The position numbers were made by a program, and so were the translations under genes. DNA of 64,000 nucleotides from Streptomyces sp. BA2 (GTDB lineage: Bacteria > Actinomycetota > Actinomycetes > Streptomycetales > Streptomycetaceae): assembly GCF_009769735.1 (NCBI RefSeq), contig NZ_WSRO01000002.1, positions 1,116,001 through 1,180,000 of the forward strand. The letters run 5' to 3'. Shown here piece by piece: positions 17,556-26,405 of this stretch; within the stretch, counting starts at the first letter, position 1, and each line of letters opens with the position of its first letter. The notes beneath the pieces were generated by a model that searched no databases, was not told the origin of the DNA, and was given only the letters and a program-made list of their open reading frames with translations.

Positions 17556-18200
17556 CTACGTACCGGTCGCCTCGGGGCGCCCGACGAGCCGCTCGGCCGC
17601 CGAGCGCGCGGAGGCGAGCGCCCCCTTGCGGTCCGCGCCGCGCTGCCCGAGGACGACACGGGTGCTCAGGCCGTCGAGGAGTGCGAGGAGTTCACCGGCG
17701 CGGGCCGCGGCGTCGTCCACCGCGAAGGCCTCCTGAGCCGCGCCCTGGGTGAGCAGGGTCTCCAGATCCGCCTGCCAGCCGAGGTCGAGATCGTCCTGGG
17801 CCGTGCGGAGCGGCGCGTTGGCACCGGCGCGCGCCCACAGCTCGATCCAGAGCATCCAGCGGGGGTCGCGCGGCCCCTTGGGCAGATACATCCGCAGGAA
17901 ACGGTCGAGCTTGCGTGCGGGTGCCGCCCGGCCCGCGAGCAGCGCGCGCCGCTCCTCGGTGAGCGCGGCCTCGCTCCAGCTCAGCGCCTCAAGGAGCAGG
18001 CGGTCCTTGCTGCCGAAGTAGTACAGGATGTGGCCGCCGCTGGTGCCGAGGCGCTCGGCGAGCGCGGACATGGTGAGGGCGGCGAGGCCGTTCTCGGCGA
18101 TCGCCGTCATCGCCTCCTCCAGCATCCGGTCCCGCGCGACCTGCCCGTCCCGCCGTCGTGCCACGCCTGCTCCCGTTCCGGTCCCCGCGTCCTGCTCCAC
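17556..18200 (-). CDS. TetR-family regulator of the permease-amidohydrolase operon
   Basis: 214 residues. The HTH is LTMSALAERLGTSGGHILYYFGSKDRLLLEAL near 43-74. The downstream ligand region RFLRMYLPKGPRDPRWMLWI resembles TetR_C_6-type domains found in regulators such as BetI and RutR relatives. It is divergent from the NCS1 permease gene with 139 bases between starts, centred on a long palindrome. Control of permease and amidohydrolase uptake and catabolism is the natural inference. Confidence 0.9.
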   Translation of the reverse strand: MEQDAGTGTGAGVARRRDGQVARDRMLEEAMTAIAENGLAALTMSALAERLGTSGGHILYYFGSKDRLLLEALSWSEAALTEERRALLAGRAAPARKLDRFLRMYLPKGPRDPRWMLWIELWARAGANAPLRTAQDDLDLGWQADLETLLTQGAAQEAFAVDDAAARAGELLALLDGLSTRVVLGQRGADRKGALASARSAAERLVGRPEATGT

Positions 18201-18273
18201 CCGCCGACCTTATCCCCGCTGCCCGCGGCTGATTTCCCGCGGGGTCTTGACGGCTCCCCGGCCCGTGGCGCAT

Positions 18274-18310
18274 TTTGAATGCCGTTCTAGGTCATAGAAC
18301 GGCATTCAAA
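18274..18310. promoter_or_regulatory. 37-bp perfect palindrome in the divergent promoter region
   Basis: Arms TTTGAATGCCGTTCTA (18274-18289) and TAGAACGGCATTCAAA (18295-18310) are exact reverse complements separated by GGTCA. The element is 30 bases before the permease start and 74 from the TetR start. It is too long for one TetR dimer and could hold two dimers. As RNA it would also be a strong hairpin, but its place between divergent genes favours an operator. Confidence 0.75.
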
Positions 18311-18339
18311 GTCTGGGTGCCGGAGAGTGAGGTGCCCGC

Positions 18340-19824
18340 ATGACGCAAGAGGCCCCGGGTTCCGCCGGAACGAAGACCACCGGAACGAAGACGGCCGGAA
18401 CGAAGACCACCGGAACGACCTCCGCCGGGATCGGCACGGGCGTCACCAGCGACGAGGTGTTCCGGGTCGAGACCCACGGCATCGATCCGATCCCGGACGA
18501 GGACCGGCACGGCAGCGCCAGGGATCTGTTCTGGCTCTGGTTCGGCTCCAACCTGACCTTCACCTACGTCATCAACGGCGCACTCGCCGTCAGCTTCGGC
18601 CTCAGCTTCTGGCAGGCCACCGCCGTGGTCGTGATCGGCGGGCTCTCCTTCTTCGTCATCAGCGCGGCCGGCCTCAGCGGCATCCGCACCGGCACCGCGA
18701 CCCTCGTCATCTCGCGCGCCGCCTTCGGGGTTCTCGGGAACTTCCCCGCCGGGCTGCTCAACTGGGTGGTGTCCATCGGCTACACCATCGTCAACACGGT
18801 GGTCGGCACGCTCGCCCTCGAAGCCCTCTTCACCGACCTCGGCTGGTCGGGCGGGGACGCCGCGCGCGCCCTCGCGCTCGCGGTGACCCTCGCCATGACC
18901 TTCGCCGTGGCCATGTGGGGACATGCCACCGTGCAGCTCGCCGAGCGCTGGATGGCGTACGTGCTGGCCGCCGGCTTCGGGGTGCTGCTCGTCTTCGTGC
19001 TGCCCGACGCCGAGTTCGGTGCGGCCGGGGGCGGTGGGGCGGGCTTCTCCGGCTGGACCCTCGCGTTCGTGGTGATGCTCGCGGGGCCGTTCTCGTATCT
19101 GCCGATGCCCGCCGACTACACCCGCTATCTGCCGCGGGACACCTCGCTGCGCTCGATCACCGTCAGCGGCGCGCTGGGCGGTCTCGTCTCCTCCGTGGCG
19201 CTCGGTGTCGCGGGCGTCGCGGCCGCCACGCAGGCCGACATGACGGATACGGTCGCGGGAGTGGAGAAGCTGCTTCCGGGGTGGTTCCAGCCGGTGTTCC
19301 TGCTGCTGGTGCTCGGCGGCTCGGTCACCAACTCGATCCTCACGCTCTACTCCTCAAGCCTCAACCTCCAGGTGCTCGGCATCCCTTGGAGCCGGGCGAG
19401 GGCCATCGTCATCAGCATCGTCGTGACGGCACTCGGCTCGCTCGGCGCGCTGTTCCTGACCGACTTCACCGAGTCGCTGCTCAGCTTCCTCTCCCTCCTG
19501 ATCATCGTGTTCGCGCCGTGGGGCGGCGTGTTCCTCGCCGACATGCTCCTGCGGCGCTGCCGGTACGACACCGAGGCCCTGCACACCACCGGCCGCGACG
19601 GGGCCTACTGGTACCGGGCCGGGGTCCACCCCGCCGGGATGGCCGCCCTGGTCACCGGGATGGCCTTCGCCGCGCTGACCTGCGACTCGGAGCTGTGGAC
19701 AGGGCCGCTGGTCGCGCCGCTCGGCGGCGGTGATCTCACCCTCCTCGGCTCGGTCGTCGCCGGACTCACGTACTGGGCGCTGGCCCGCCGCAGTGTTCGC
19801 GCTTCTCCGTCCGCCTCCGCTTGA
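18340..19824 (+). CDS. NCS1-family nucleobase/cytosine permease
   Basis: 494 residues with about 12 membrane segments. Typical NCS1 features are DLFWLWFGSNLTFTYVINGA, SRAAFGVLGNFPAGLLNWV and MPADYTRYLPRDTS. The family carries cytosine, purines, hydantoins or related compounds in symport with H+ or Na+. The start is ATG 18340 with GTGAGG upstream. Residues 9-28 are a low-complexity GTKTTG/GTKTAG repeat made by four 15-bp units, absent from typical family members. The amidohydrolase 60 bases downstream probably acts on the imported substrate. Confidence 0.9.
   Translation: MTQEAPGSAGTKTTGTKTAGTKTTGTTSAGIGTGVTSDEVFRVETHGIDPIPDEDRHGSARDLFWLWFGSNLTFTYVINGALAVSFGLSFWQATAVVVIGGLSFFVISAAGLSGIRTGTATLVISRAAFGVLGNFPAGLLNWVVSIGYTIVNTVVGTLALEALFTDLGWSGGDAARALALAVTLAMTFAVAMWGHATVQLAERWMAYVLAAGFGVLLVFVLPDAEFGAAGGGGAGFSGWTLAFVVMLAGPFSYLPMPADYTRYLPRDTSLRSITVSGALGGLVSSVALGVAGVAAATQADMTDTVAGVEKLLPGWFQPVFLLLVLGGSVTNSILTLYSSSLNLQVLGIPWSRARAIVISIVVTALGSLGALFLTDFTESLLSFLSLLIIVFAPWGGVFLADMLLRRCRYDTEALHTTGRDGAYWYRAGVHPAGMAALVTGMAFAALTCDSELWTGPLVAPLGGGDLTLLGSVVAGLTYWALARRSVRASPSASA
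18366..18425 (+). repeat. Four 15-bp tandem repeats inside the permease gene
   Basis: Units CGGAACGAAGACCAC, CGGAACGAAGACGGC, CGGAACGAAGACCAC and CGGAACGACCTCCGC follow one another at 18366, 18381, 18396 and 18411. The unit length is a multiple of three, so copy number could vary without breaking the frame. It encodes a Gly-Thr-Lys-Thr linker in the cytoplasmic N-terminus. Confidence 0.8.
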
Positions 19825-19884
19825 GGCACGCCTCACCCCTCGGATCACCCGTACTACCCGTACCGCCCCAGGAGTTCACCTCTC

Positions 19885-21537
19885 ATGACCAGCACCACCC
19901 CCAGGCCCGCGGATCTCGTCCTGCGCAACGCCCGCATCCACACCGTCGACCCGGACCTCCCCTGCGCCGAGGCGCTCGCCGTCCTGGACGGGCGCATCGC
20001 ATGGCTCGGGCCCGACACGGAAGCGGACTCCTGGACCGGCGAGGGCACACGGGTCGTCGACGGCGGCGGGCGCCTGGTCCTGCCCGGCTTCATCGACGCC
20101 CACAACCACGTGCGCCTCGGCTCCGACGACGCCTGCGTACAGCTCGCCGGTGCGCGCACCCTCGACGAGATCCACGACCGCATCCGCGCCTGGCGCGCCG
20201 AGAATCCCGGCGCCGACTGGATCGAGGCAGAGGCGTTCGACTACTCCGCGATCCCCGGCGGCCGTATGCCGAACGCCGCCGACCTCGATCCCGTCACCGG
20301 CGACACCCCGGCCTTCGTCCTGAGCTACGACGTCCACACCGCCTGGCTCAACACGGCAGCCCTGCGCCGACTCGGCGTCGACCGCGACCGTACGTCGCTG
20401 CCGTTCGGCCGCGCCGAGACCGACCCGGCGACGGGCGAACCCACCGGCTTCATCAAGGACTTCGCGGTCAAGGGGCTCTCCCGCGACGGGCACCGCGCCC
20501 TGCGCGAGCTCGGCCTGCCATGGGCCTCACCCGACCGGCAGTACGGGCGCCTCGCCAAGAGCCTCGACGACGCGATCGGCTTCGGCATCACCACGGTCGT
20601 CGAGCCGCAGAACTCCCTGGACGACCTGGAGCTTTTCACCCGCGCCCGCGCGGAGGGACGGCTGCGTTCGCGCATCGTCGCCGCGCTCTTCCATCCGCGC
20701 GGCACGTCCGACGCGGACCTGGACGACTTCGCGGACGCCGCACGGCGGTTCGCGGACGACCGGCTGCGGGTCGGGCCGCTCAAGCTCTACATCGACGACG
20801 TCGTCGAGCCCCGCACGGCCGCGCTCCTGGAGCCCTACTCGGGATGCAGGCGGCACCGGGGCGACACGTTCTACCCCGCGCACGAGTTCGCGGAACTGCT
20901 CGCGAAGCTGGACGCCCGCGGCTTCCAGTGCTTCGTGCACGCCACCGGTGACCGGGGCATCCGCACGGTCCTTGACGCCGTCGAGCACGCCCGCGCCCTC
21001 AATGGTCCGCGCGACGCCCGCCACCAGGTCGTGCACGTCGAGTGCCTGGACCCCGCCGACACCCCGCGCTTCGCCGAACTCGGTGTCGTGGCCTGCATGC
21101 AGCCGCGCCACTGCGCCCCCGAGATCGCGGGCCCCGGCCAGGACTGGGCCGAGAACATCGGCGCCGACCGGTGGCACAAGGCCTGGCCGATGCGGAGCCT
21201 GCACGAGGCGGGGGCGGTCCTCGCGCTCTCCAGCGACTGGAACGTCGCCGAGATGGACCCGATGGCGGGCATCTACACCGCCCTCACCCGCCGCCCCCTC
21301 GGCGGCGGCGAAGCCTGGCAGCCCGACGAGACGCTCGACGTGGAGACGGCCGTCCACGGCTACACGATGGGCTCCGCGTACGCCAACTTCCTTGAGGACG
21401 ACCGGGGTTCGCTGACCGTGGGCAAGCTGGCCGACTTCGTCGTGCTGTCGCGGGACATCCTGCGGGCGCGTCCCGAGGACATCCCGGGAACGAGGGCCGA
21501 TGTCGTGGTGGTGGGCGGGGTGGTGACGGTGGAGTAG
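19885..21537 (+). CDS. Amidohydrolase family 3 (YtcJ-like)
   Basis: 550 residues. The metal-binding H-N-H motif is FIDAHNHV (His73, His75), a further ligand is His352 in VHATGDRG, and the C-terminal acid is Asp451 in LSSDWN. A beta-sandwich composed of both termini surrounds the barrel (RIHTVDPD at the start, SLTVGKLADFVVL near the end). Proteins like this hydrolyse N-acyl or cyclic amide bonds; the substrate is not evident. AGGAG lies upstream of the ATG, and the gene is co-directional with the NCS1 permease, so a nucleobase-like or hydantoin-like compound is plausible. Confidence 0.9.
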   Translation: MTSTTPRPADLVLRNARIHTVDPDLPCAEALAVLDGRIAWLGPDTEADSWTGEGTRVVDGGGRLVLPGFIDAHNHVRLGSDDACVQLAGARTLDEIHDRIRAWRAENPGADWIEAEAFDYSAIPGGRMPNAADLDPVTGDTPAFVLSYDVHTAWLNTAALRRLGVDRDRTSLPFGRAETDPATGEPTGFIKDFAVKGLSRDGHRALRELGLPWASPDRQYGRLAKSLDDAIGFGITTVVEPQNSLDDLELFTRARAEGRLRSRIVAALFHPRGTSDADLDDFADAARRFADDRLRVGPLKLYIDDVVEPRTAALLEPYSGCRRHRGDTFYPAHEFAELLAKLDARGFQCFVHATGDRGIRTVLDAVEHARALNGPRDARHQVVHVECLDPADTPRFAELGVVACMQPRHCAPEIAGPGQDWAENIGADRWHKAWPMRSLHEAGAVLALSSDWNVAEMDPMAGIYTALTRRPLGGGEAWQPDETLDVETAVHGYTMGSAYANFLEDDRGSLTVGKLADFVVLSRDILRARPEDIPGTRADVVVVGGVVTVE

Positions 21538-21549
21538 CCCAGGCGCTGT

Positions 21550-23442
21550 TCAGCCGTGCTCCACCCCCAGCGGCTCGAAGGCGATCCGGGTCACGGACCC
21601 GTCATCCGTCCACCGCACCTCCACGGCGTCCTCCGTCACGCCCACCACGGTGGCCGCGTCCGCCAAAGGCGCGGGGTCCGGTTCCGCGGTGAGCGTGGCC
21701 AGAGCCGCGTACACGGCCGTGCCCTCCGCCTCGGCCGTGAGGCGCGGCAAGCGGGCCCACCGGGTGAAGGCCGTGCCCTGGGGTGCGCGCTGTTCGTCCC
21801 GGCCGGTCCAGCCGTGCAAGGCGTGGAGCGCGGAGAGCAAGGGCTCCTCCGGGCCTGTTGCCCAGCCCGTGTGGGTGACGCGGGCTCCGCGCGGTGCGCC
21901 GACGACGCGGTGCACGCGCAACTCGTGGCGGCCCTTGGCCACTGTCACGCTCTCCACGCGCAGGCCCGGCACCATGGGCGGGCCGCTCACGAAGGCGGGG
22001 GTGTGCCGGGACGCCGCCCAGCCCCAGCCCTCGCCCTGACCGGCGCCCAGCGGATGGATGCGGGTGCGGGCGCTGCGGATCCCCGCCACCTCCACCGCGA
22101 TGTGGTTGTCCGAAGTGTTGTCGCGTGCCGTGGGGCCGGTCCGCGTGGAGTAGGCCTGGCGGGCGTAGAGCGGGTCCTCGTGGGCCGCCGACTCGGCCTC
22201 GTGCGGGCGCGCGTGGTCACTGCCGTGGTTGTGCAGCCGTACGATCCCGTCGGCGCGGGTGCTCTGCACGAGGAGGCCGGGCGCGCGCAGCGCGAGGACC
22301 GTGTCGTGGCTCTCGCTGGGCGCGGGTTCCTCCGTGGCGGTCCACAGGGGGTGGCTCGCAGGTGCCAGGAGGCCGACGAAGGCCTTGGACGCCCAGTACG
22401 GCGACGCGGGACCTGAGTAGGGCTGGAGGCTGGCGTCGTGCGGGCCGTGCCAGCCGAGGGTGAGCAGTCCGTCGGCGCTCACGGAGCCGCGGTCGAGGAA
22501 ATAGCGCAGCGAGCCGCTGATCAGGCGGCGCGAGGCGCCGGGGCTCAGGGGCGTGTGGCCGGTGAGCGCGCCGAGGGCCACGGACGCGCCCGCGGCGAAG
22601 CGGTAGGTCAGGGAGCGGCCGAAGTGGATCGGGGCGCCGTCGGCTCCGAAGAGCAGCCCGAAGCTCTCCAGGTGCTCGTGCAGGCGGGCACCGTGCCGAG
22701 CCAACTCATCCGAGTTGCCCGCCAGTTGGGCGTCCAGCGTCGGATACAGGTGCAGCGCCCAGCCGTTGTAGTGGTCGAAGGCACGGCCGTCCCCGTCGGC
22801 GTACCAGCCCTGGCCGCGGTACCAGCTCTCCAGGAGTTCGAGTGCCCGCTCGCGCGCCCTTGCCGTCTCCGCGTCGCCACGGCCCACCGACTCCAGGAAT
22901 CCTGCCACGGTGTAGGGGAAGAGGTACCAGTTGTTGGGCGCGGGGACATGACGTATCGCGCCGCGCAGCCACTCTTCCGCCCGGTCCTGTACGCCGCTGT
23001 CGAGCCGGTCCCACAGCCAGGGGCGGGTCAGCCGCAGGCCGAGGGCGACGGACGCGGACTCGACCATCGGCTGGCCCTGGATGTTGTGGTCCAGGATCAG
23101 CGGCCACGACTCGGCGTCGTCGTGGCCCGGCGTGCGTGTGCCCGCCGCGAGGCCTTCCGCGTACCGGTCGAGCCAGCCGTGCGGGTCCTTGCCCTCGGCG
23201 CCCGCCACGCGGAACGCGGCGGCGAGGAAGGTGCGTGCGTACCCCTCCAGGCCGTCCGACCGTACGCCCGACGCGGAGGGCCGCCCCGGCAGGTCGAGCA
23301 GGGCGCCGCGGGGTGTCGCCCACTGCCAGGCGGCGCCCAGGAGACCGTCGGCGGCGGCCTCCCAGTGCGCGCGCGTGTAGCCGGTGTGAGGGCTCGACTC
23401 CCGGTCTTCTTCGGGCAGTCCGGGCAGTCCGGGGGTGCTCAT
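21550..23442 (-). CDS. DUF2264 domain protein
   Basis: 630 residues. The N-terminal part is an alpha/alpha-barrel-like helical domain (GYTRAHWEAAADGLLGAAWQ, PNNWYLFPYTVAGFLESVG, FDHYNGWALHLYPTLDA, IHFGRSLTYRFAAGA) matching DUF2264; the C-terminal half is beta-rich. No signal peptide. I recall that some DUF2264 proteins have been assigned to a glycoside hydrolase family acting on glucuronides, but cannot verify it. The start codon overlaps the stop of the dehydrogenase (ATGA), and the gene is last in a sugar transport operon. A cytoplasmic hydrolase of the imported saccharide is the best guess. The longer in-frame start at 23601 lies antisense to nothing useful and within the dehydrogenase, so it is rejected. 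Confidence 0.85.
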   Translation of the reverse strand: MSTPGLPGLPEEDRESSPHTGYTRAHWEAAADGLLGAAWQWATPRGALLDLPGRPSASGVRSDGLEGYARTFLAAAFRVAGAEGKDPHGWLDRYAEGLAAGTRTPGHDDAESWPLILDHNIQGQPMVESASVALGLRLTRPWLWDRLDSGVQDRAEEWLRGAIRHVPAPNNWYLFPYTVAGFLESVGRGDAETARARERALELLESWYRGQGWYADGDGRAFDHYNGWALHLYPTLDAQLAGNSDELARHGARLHEHLESFGLLFGADGAPIHFGRSLTYRFAAGASVALGALTGHTPLSPGASRRLISGSLRYFLDRGSVSADGLLTLGWHGPHDASLQPYSGPASPYWASKAFVGLLAPASHPLWTATEEPAPSESHDTVLALRAPGLLVQSTRADGIVRLHNHGSDHARPHEAESAAHEDPLYARQAYSTRTGPTARDNTSDNHIAVEVAGIRSARTRIHPLGAGQGEGWGWAASRHTPAFVSGPPMVPGLRVESVTVAKGRHELRVHRVVGAPRGARVTHTGWATGPEEPLLSALHALHGWTGRDEQRAPQGTAFTRWARLPRLTAEAEGTAVYAALATLTAEPDPAPLADAATVVGVTEDAVEVRWTDDGSVTRIAFEPLGVEHG

Positions 23443-24455
23443 GCGAGGTAGGCCAGCCTTTCGCGTCGTACGGCATGGGCGAAACCGTCGCCCGCGGCCC
23501 AGCGGCCGAGCTCGGCGACGGCGAGGTCGGCGAGACGCCCCCACTCGTTGCCCTGCGAGCCGGCGAGGTGTGGGGTGATCATGACGTTGTCGCACTCCCA
23601 CAACGGGTGTTCCGGGGGCAGGACTTCGGGGTCGGTGACGTCGAGGACGGCACGGACACGGCCGGCAAGGGCGGCTTCGGTGAGGGCGTCCTGGTCGAGG
23701 ACCGCGCCGCGGGCCGTGTTGATGAGCACCGCCTCGTGGCGCATCGCGGCGATCAGCTCACGGCTGACCAGGCCGCGGGTGGCGGGAAGCAGCGGAGTGT
23801 GGACGCTGACGACGTCGCTGCTCGCGAACAACTCCGCGATGCCGACCGGCCGTACGCCGAGTGCCAGGGCTTCCTCGTCGGAGACGTACGGGTCGTGCAG
23901 CAGGACCTGGAGGTCGTAGGGGCCCAGGAGTTCGATGACGCGGCGGCCGATCATCGAGGCGGAGAGGATGCCGACCGTGCGGCCGTAGTTGCCCACGCCG
24001 TGCGAAAGGCCGAGCCATTCGTCGCGGCGCCGGGTGGCCTTGAACTCCCGTGCCCGCTCCATGACGTTCTTACCGCTGAGCAGGATCATGGCGACGGTGT
24101 ACTCGGCGACGGGCAGGGCGTTGGCCGCGGCGGCCGACGACACCTCGATGCCGCGGTCCCAGCACTCCGGGGTGATGTGGCCGCGTACGGAACCGGCGGT
24201 GTGCACGACGGCCCGCAGCCGGGGCGCCGCCGCGAGCGCTGCGGCATCCAGCCGCGGACAGCCCCAGCCCGTGACCAGGACCTCCACGCCCCGGAGCACG
24301 GAGCGTGCTTCCTCCGTGGTGAAGTCGTCCAGGACCGTGTCCGGCTCAAGATCGCAGACACGGCCGAGCGCGGCCAGGGCGTCGGGGCCGAGCACGGCCT
24401 TCGCCGCGTCCCGGGCCATGGCGAGCGCGGCACGCGGCCGGCGGCTGCCGTTCAT
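23439..24455 (-). CDS. D-isomer-specific 2-hydroxyacid dehydrogenase
   Basis: 338 residues. The NAD-binding region YGRTVGILSASMIGRRVIELL lies mid-protein, although the usual GxGxxG is altered to GILSASMIG. The catalytic residues are present: Arg in NTARGAVLD, Glu in DPEVLPPEH and His in ITPHLAGSQ. Family members interconvert 2-keto and D-2-hydroxy acids. Start ATG 24455 has AAAGGGA about 9 bases upstream. It overlaps the DUF2264 start and follows two ABC permease genes, so it probably acts on a sugar-acid derived from the transported substrate. Confidence 0.88.
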   Translation of the reverse strand: MNGSRRPRAALAMARDAAKAVLGPDALAALGRVCDLEPDTVLDDFTTEEARSVLRGVEVLVTGWGCPRLDAAALAAAPRLRAVVHTAGSVRGHITPECWDRGIEVSSAAAANALPVAEYTVAMILLSGKNVMERAREFKATRRRDEWLGLSHGVGNYGRTVGILSASMIGRRVIELLGPYDLQVLLHDPYVSDEEALALGVRPVGIAELFASSDVVSVHTPLLPATRGLVSRELIAAMRHEAVLINTARGAVLDQDALTEAALAGRVRAVLDVTDPEVLPPEHPLWECDNVMITPHLAGSQGNEWGRLADLAVAELGRWAAGDGFAHAVRRERLAYLA

Positions 24456-24487
24456 CAACACATTCCCTTTCACATGGTTCACGTGGC

Positions 24488-25351
24488 TCACTTGACCGAG
24501 CCCGCGGTGAGGCCCGACTTCCAGAAGCGCTGCAGCAGTACGAAGGCGAGGATCAGCGGAAGGACCGCGAGCAGTGAACCAATGATCACCACGGGGTAGT
24601 ACTCGGGCGAGACGGTCGCCGAGCTGTTCCAGGTGTAGAGGCCGAGGCTGACCGGGTACAGCTTCTCGTCCGAAAGCATCACCATGGGCAGGAAGAAGTT
24701 GTTCCAGATGGCGGTGAGCTGGAAGAGGAAGACCGTCACCAGGCCGGGGCCCAGCATCCGCAGGGAGACGCGCACATACGTGGTGAGTTCCCCCGCACCG
24801 TCCACCCGGGCCGCTTCGAGCACCTCGTCGGGCACGTATCCCTGGCTGAAGATCCGCCCCAGATAGACGCCGAACGGGTTGAAGAGGACGGGGATGAACA
24901 CCGCCCAGAAGGTGTCGACGACACCCGTGGCCGAGGCCATCAGATACAGCGGAAGGGCGAGCACCGTCTGCGGCACCATCACCGCCGCAAGGACCAGGCC
25001 GAAGACCTTCTCCTTGTGGGGGAATCGGTACTTGTCGAAGGCGTAGCCGCAGGCCACGCTCACCAATGCGCTGATCGCGGCGCCCAGGACGGCGTACAGG
25101 AGGCTGTTGGTGTACCAGCGGCCGTAGAGACCGCCGTCCATCGCGAACAGGTCGCGCAGGTTCTGTACGAAGGAGAAGTCGGTCAGCGTGAAGAAGTTGC
25201 TGCTGAACAGCGCGTCGCGGTTCTTGGAGGCGGCGAGCACCAGCCACAGGACGGGCAGCAGGGTGTAGAGCACCGCGATGCCGACCACGGTGTTCACGGC
25301 GGCGCGGCCCAGGAGGCGGGGGCGGTGCGCGGTGAGGGTGTCGGCGCTCAT
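24488..25351 (-). CDS. Carbohydrate ABC transporter permease (MalG type)
   Basis: 287 residues with six membrane segments and the EAA loop EVLEAARVDGAGELTTYVRVSLRML, as in MalG-type permeases of the CUT1 family. The start overlaps the stop of the partner permease (ATGA). A longer in-frame reading upstream runs through the other permease in the wrong frame and is rejected. Confidence 0.92.
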   Translation of the reverse strand: MSADTLTAHRPRLLGRAAVNTVVGIAVLYTLLPVLWLVLAASKNRDALFSSNFFTLTDFSFVQNLRDLFAMDGGLYGRWYTNSLLYAVLGAAISALVSVACGYAFDKYRFPHKEKVFGLVLAAVMVPQTVLALPLYLMASATGVVDTFWAVFIPVLFNPFGVYLGRIFSQGYVPDEVLEAARVDGAGELTTYVRVSLRMLGPGLVTVFLFQLTAIWNNFFLPMVMLSDEKLYPVSLGLYTWNSSATVSPEYYPVVIIGSLLAVLPLILAFVLLQRFWKSGLTAGSVK

Positions 25352-26319
25352 CGTGCGGCCTCCTTCTGGGAGCGGTTGGTCCAGCGGGTGACGCCGTAGG
25401 AGAGGGCGACCGTGCACAGGAGCAGGATCACCGAAGCGGCGGCGGCCAGGCCGTAGTTGTTGCGGGTGAAGGCCGCGTCGTAGATGTACATGCTGGGCGA
25501 GAAGCGCGAGTTGATCATCGGGGACGACTGGCTGAGCAGCATGGGCTCGGTGAACAGCTGCATCGCCCAGATCAGGGTGAACATGGCGACCATGACGATC
25601 GAGGAGCGCACCAGGGGCGCCTTGACCTGGAGCGCCGTGCGCACGGGTCCGGCGCCGTCGACCACGGCGGCCTCGATCACTTCGCGGGGTACGGCCTGGA
25701 GTGCGGCGTAGAAGATCACCATGTTGTAGCCGAGGTTGCTCCACAGGGCGATGTTCACGATCGACGGGAGCACGGTGTTCACTCCGAGGAAGTCGATGTG
25801 GATGTCGCCCTTGGAGAGCACGTCGACGACCGGGCTCAGCCCCGGGGTGTAGAGGTAGAGCCAGATCAGGGCCGCGATGATGCCCGGCACCGCGTGCGGC
25901 AGGAAGAGCCCCAACTGGGCCCAGGCGCGCAGCCGTACGACGCCCGAGTCGAGCAGCAGGGCGAGCGAGAGGGCGCCGATCACCATCAGCGGGATGTAGA
26001 TCAGGCAGTAGAGCGCGACCAGACCGAGGCTGCCGAGGAAGGTCGGGTCGGTGAGGACGGCCGTGTAGCTGCGCAGGCCGACGAAGACCGTGCGCTCCGA
26101 GCCGAAGCCGAGGCCGGGCTGGTCGTCGCTGAAGAAGCTCAGCCAGACCGCGGTGCCGACGGGTATCAGGAAAACCGTCACCAGCAGGATCAGGAAGGGG
26201 GTCATCAGGACGCCGCACGCCATGTGTTCACGGCGCCGCGCACGCGTGCGGGCGCGGCCGTCGGGGGCGGGGGCATCGGCGGTGCGGGTGGCGCGGGCCG
26301 GGGGCGCGGTCGTGGTCAT
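25348..26319 (-). CDS. Carbohydrate ABC transporter permease (MalF type)
   Basis: 323 residues, six predicted membrane segments beginning MACGVLMTPFLILLVTVFLI and an EAA loop EVIEAAVVDGAGPVRTALQVK. The first 30 residues are a charged, Ala/Arg-rich cytoplasmic tail. It forms a heterodimer with the MalG-type partner, whose ATG overlaps its stop. No ATPase gene is present in the operon; Streptomyces CUT1 systems usually share the MsiK ATPase encoded elsewhere. Confidence 0.92.
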   Translation of the reverse strand: MTTTAPPARATRTADAPAPDGRARTRARRREHMACGVLMTPFLILLVTVFLIPVGTAVWLSFFSDDQPGLGFGSERTVFVGLRSYTAVLTDPTFLGSLGLVALYCLIYIPLMVIGALSLALLLDSGVVRLRAWAQLGLFLPHAVPGIIAALIWLYLYTPGLSPVVDVLSKGDIHIDFLGVNTVLPSIVNIALWSNLGYNMVIFYAALQAVPREVIEAAVVDGAGPVRTALQVKAPLVRSSIVMVAMFTLIWAMQLFTEPMLLSQSSPMINSRFSPSMYIYDAAFTRNNYGLAAAASVILLLCTVALSYGVTRWTNRSQKEAAR

Positions 26320-26340
26320 CGGAGGTCACCTGCCTTTCTG

Positions 26341-26362
26341 CTGGTACTGGTACTGGTACTGG
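26341..26362. repeat. CTGGTA hexanucleotide repeat
   Basis: CTGGTA is repeated almost four times in the 86-base gap between the binding-protein gene and the permease gene. Such a repeat can change length and could adjust spacing or RNA structure between the two genes; that is speculation. Confidence 0.75.
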
Positions 26363-26405
26363 TCGGTGTACGGGGGCTTCTGTCGCGCCGGGGCGCTCGG
26401 GCCGG

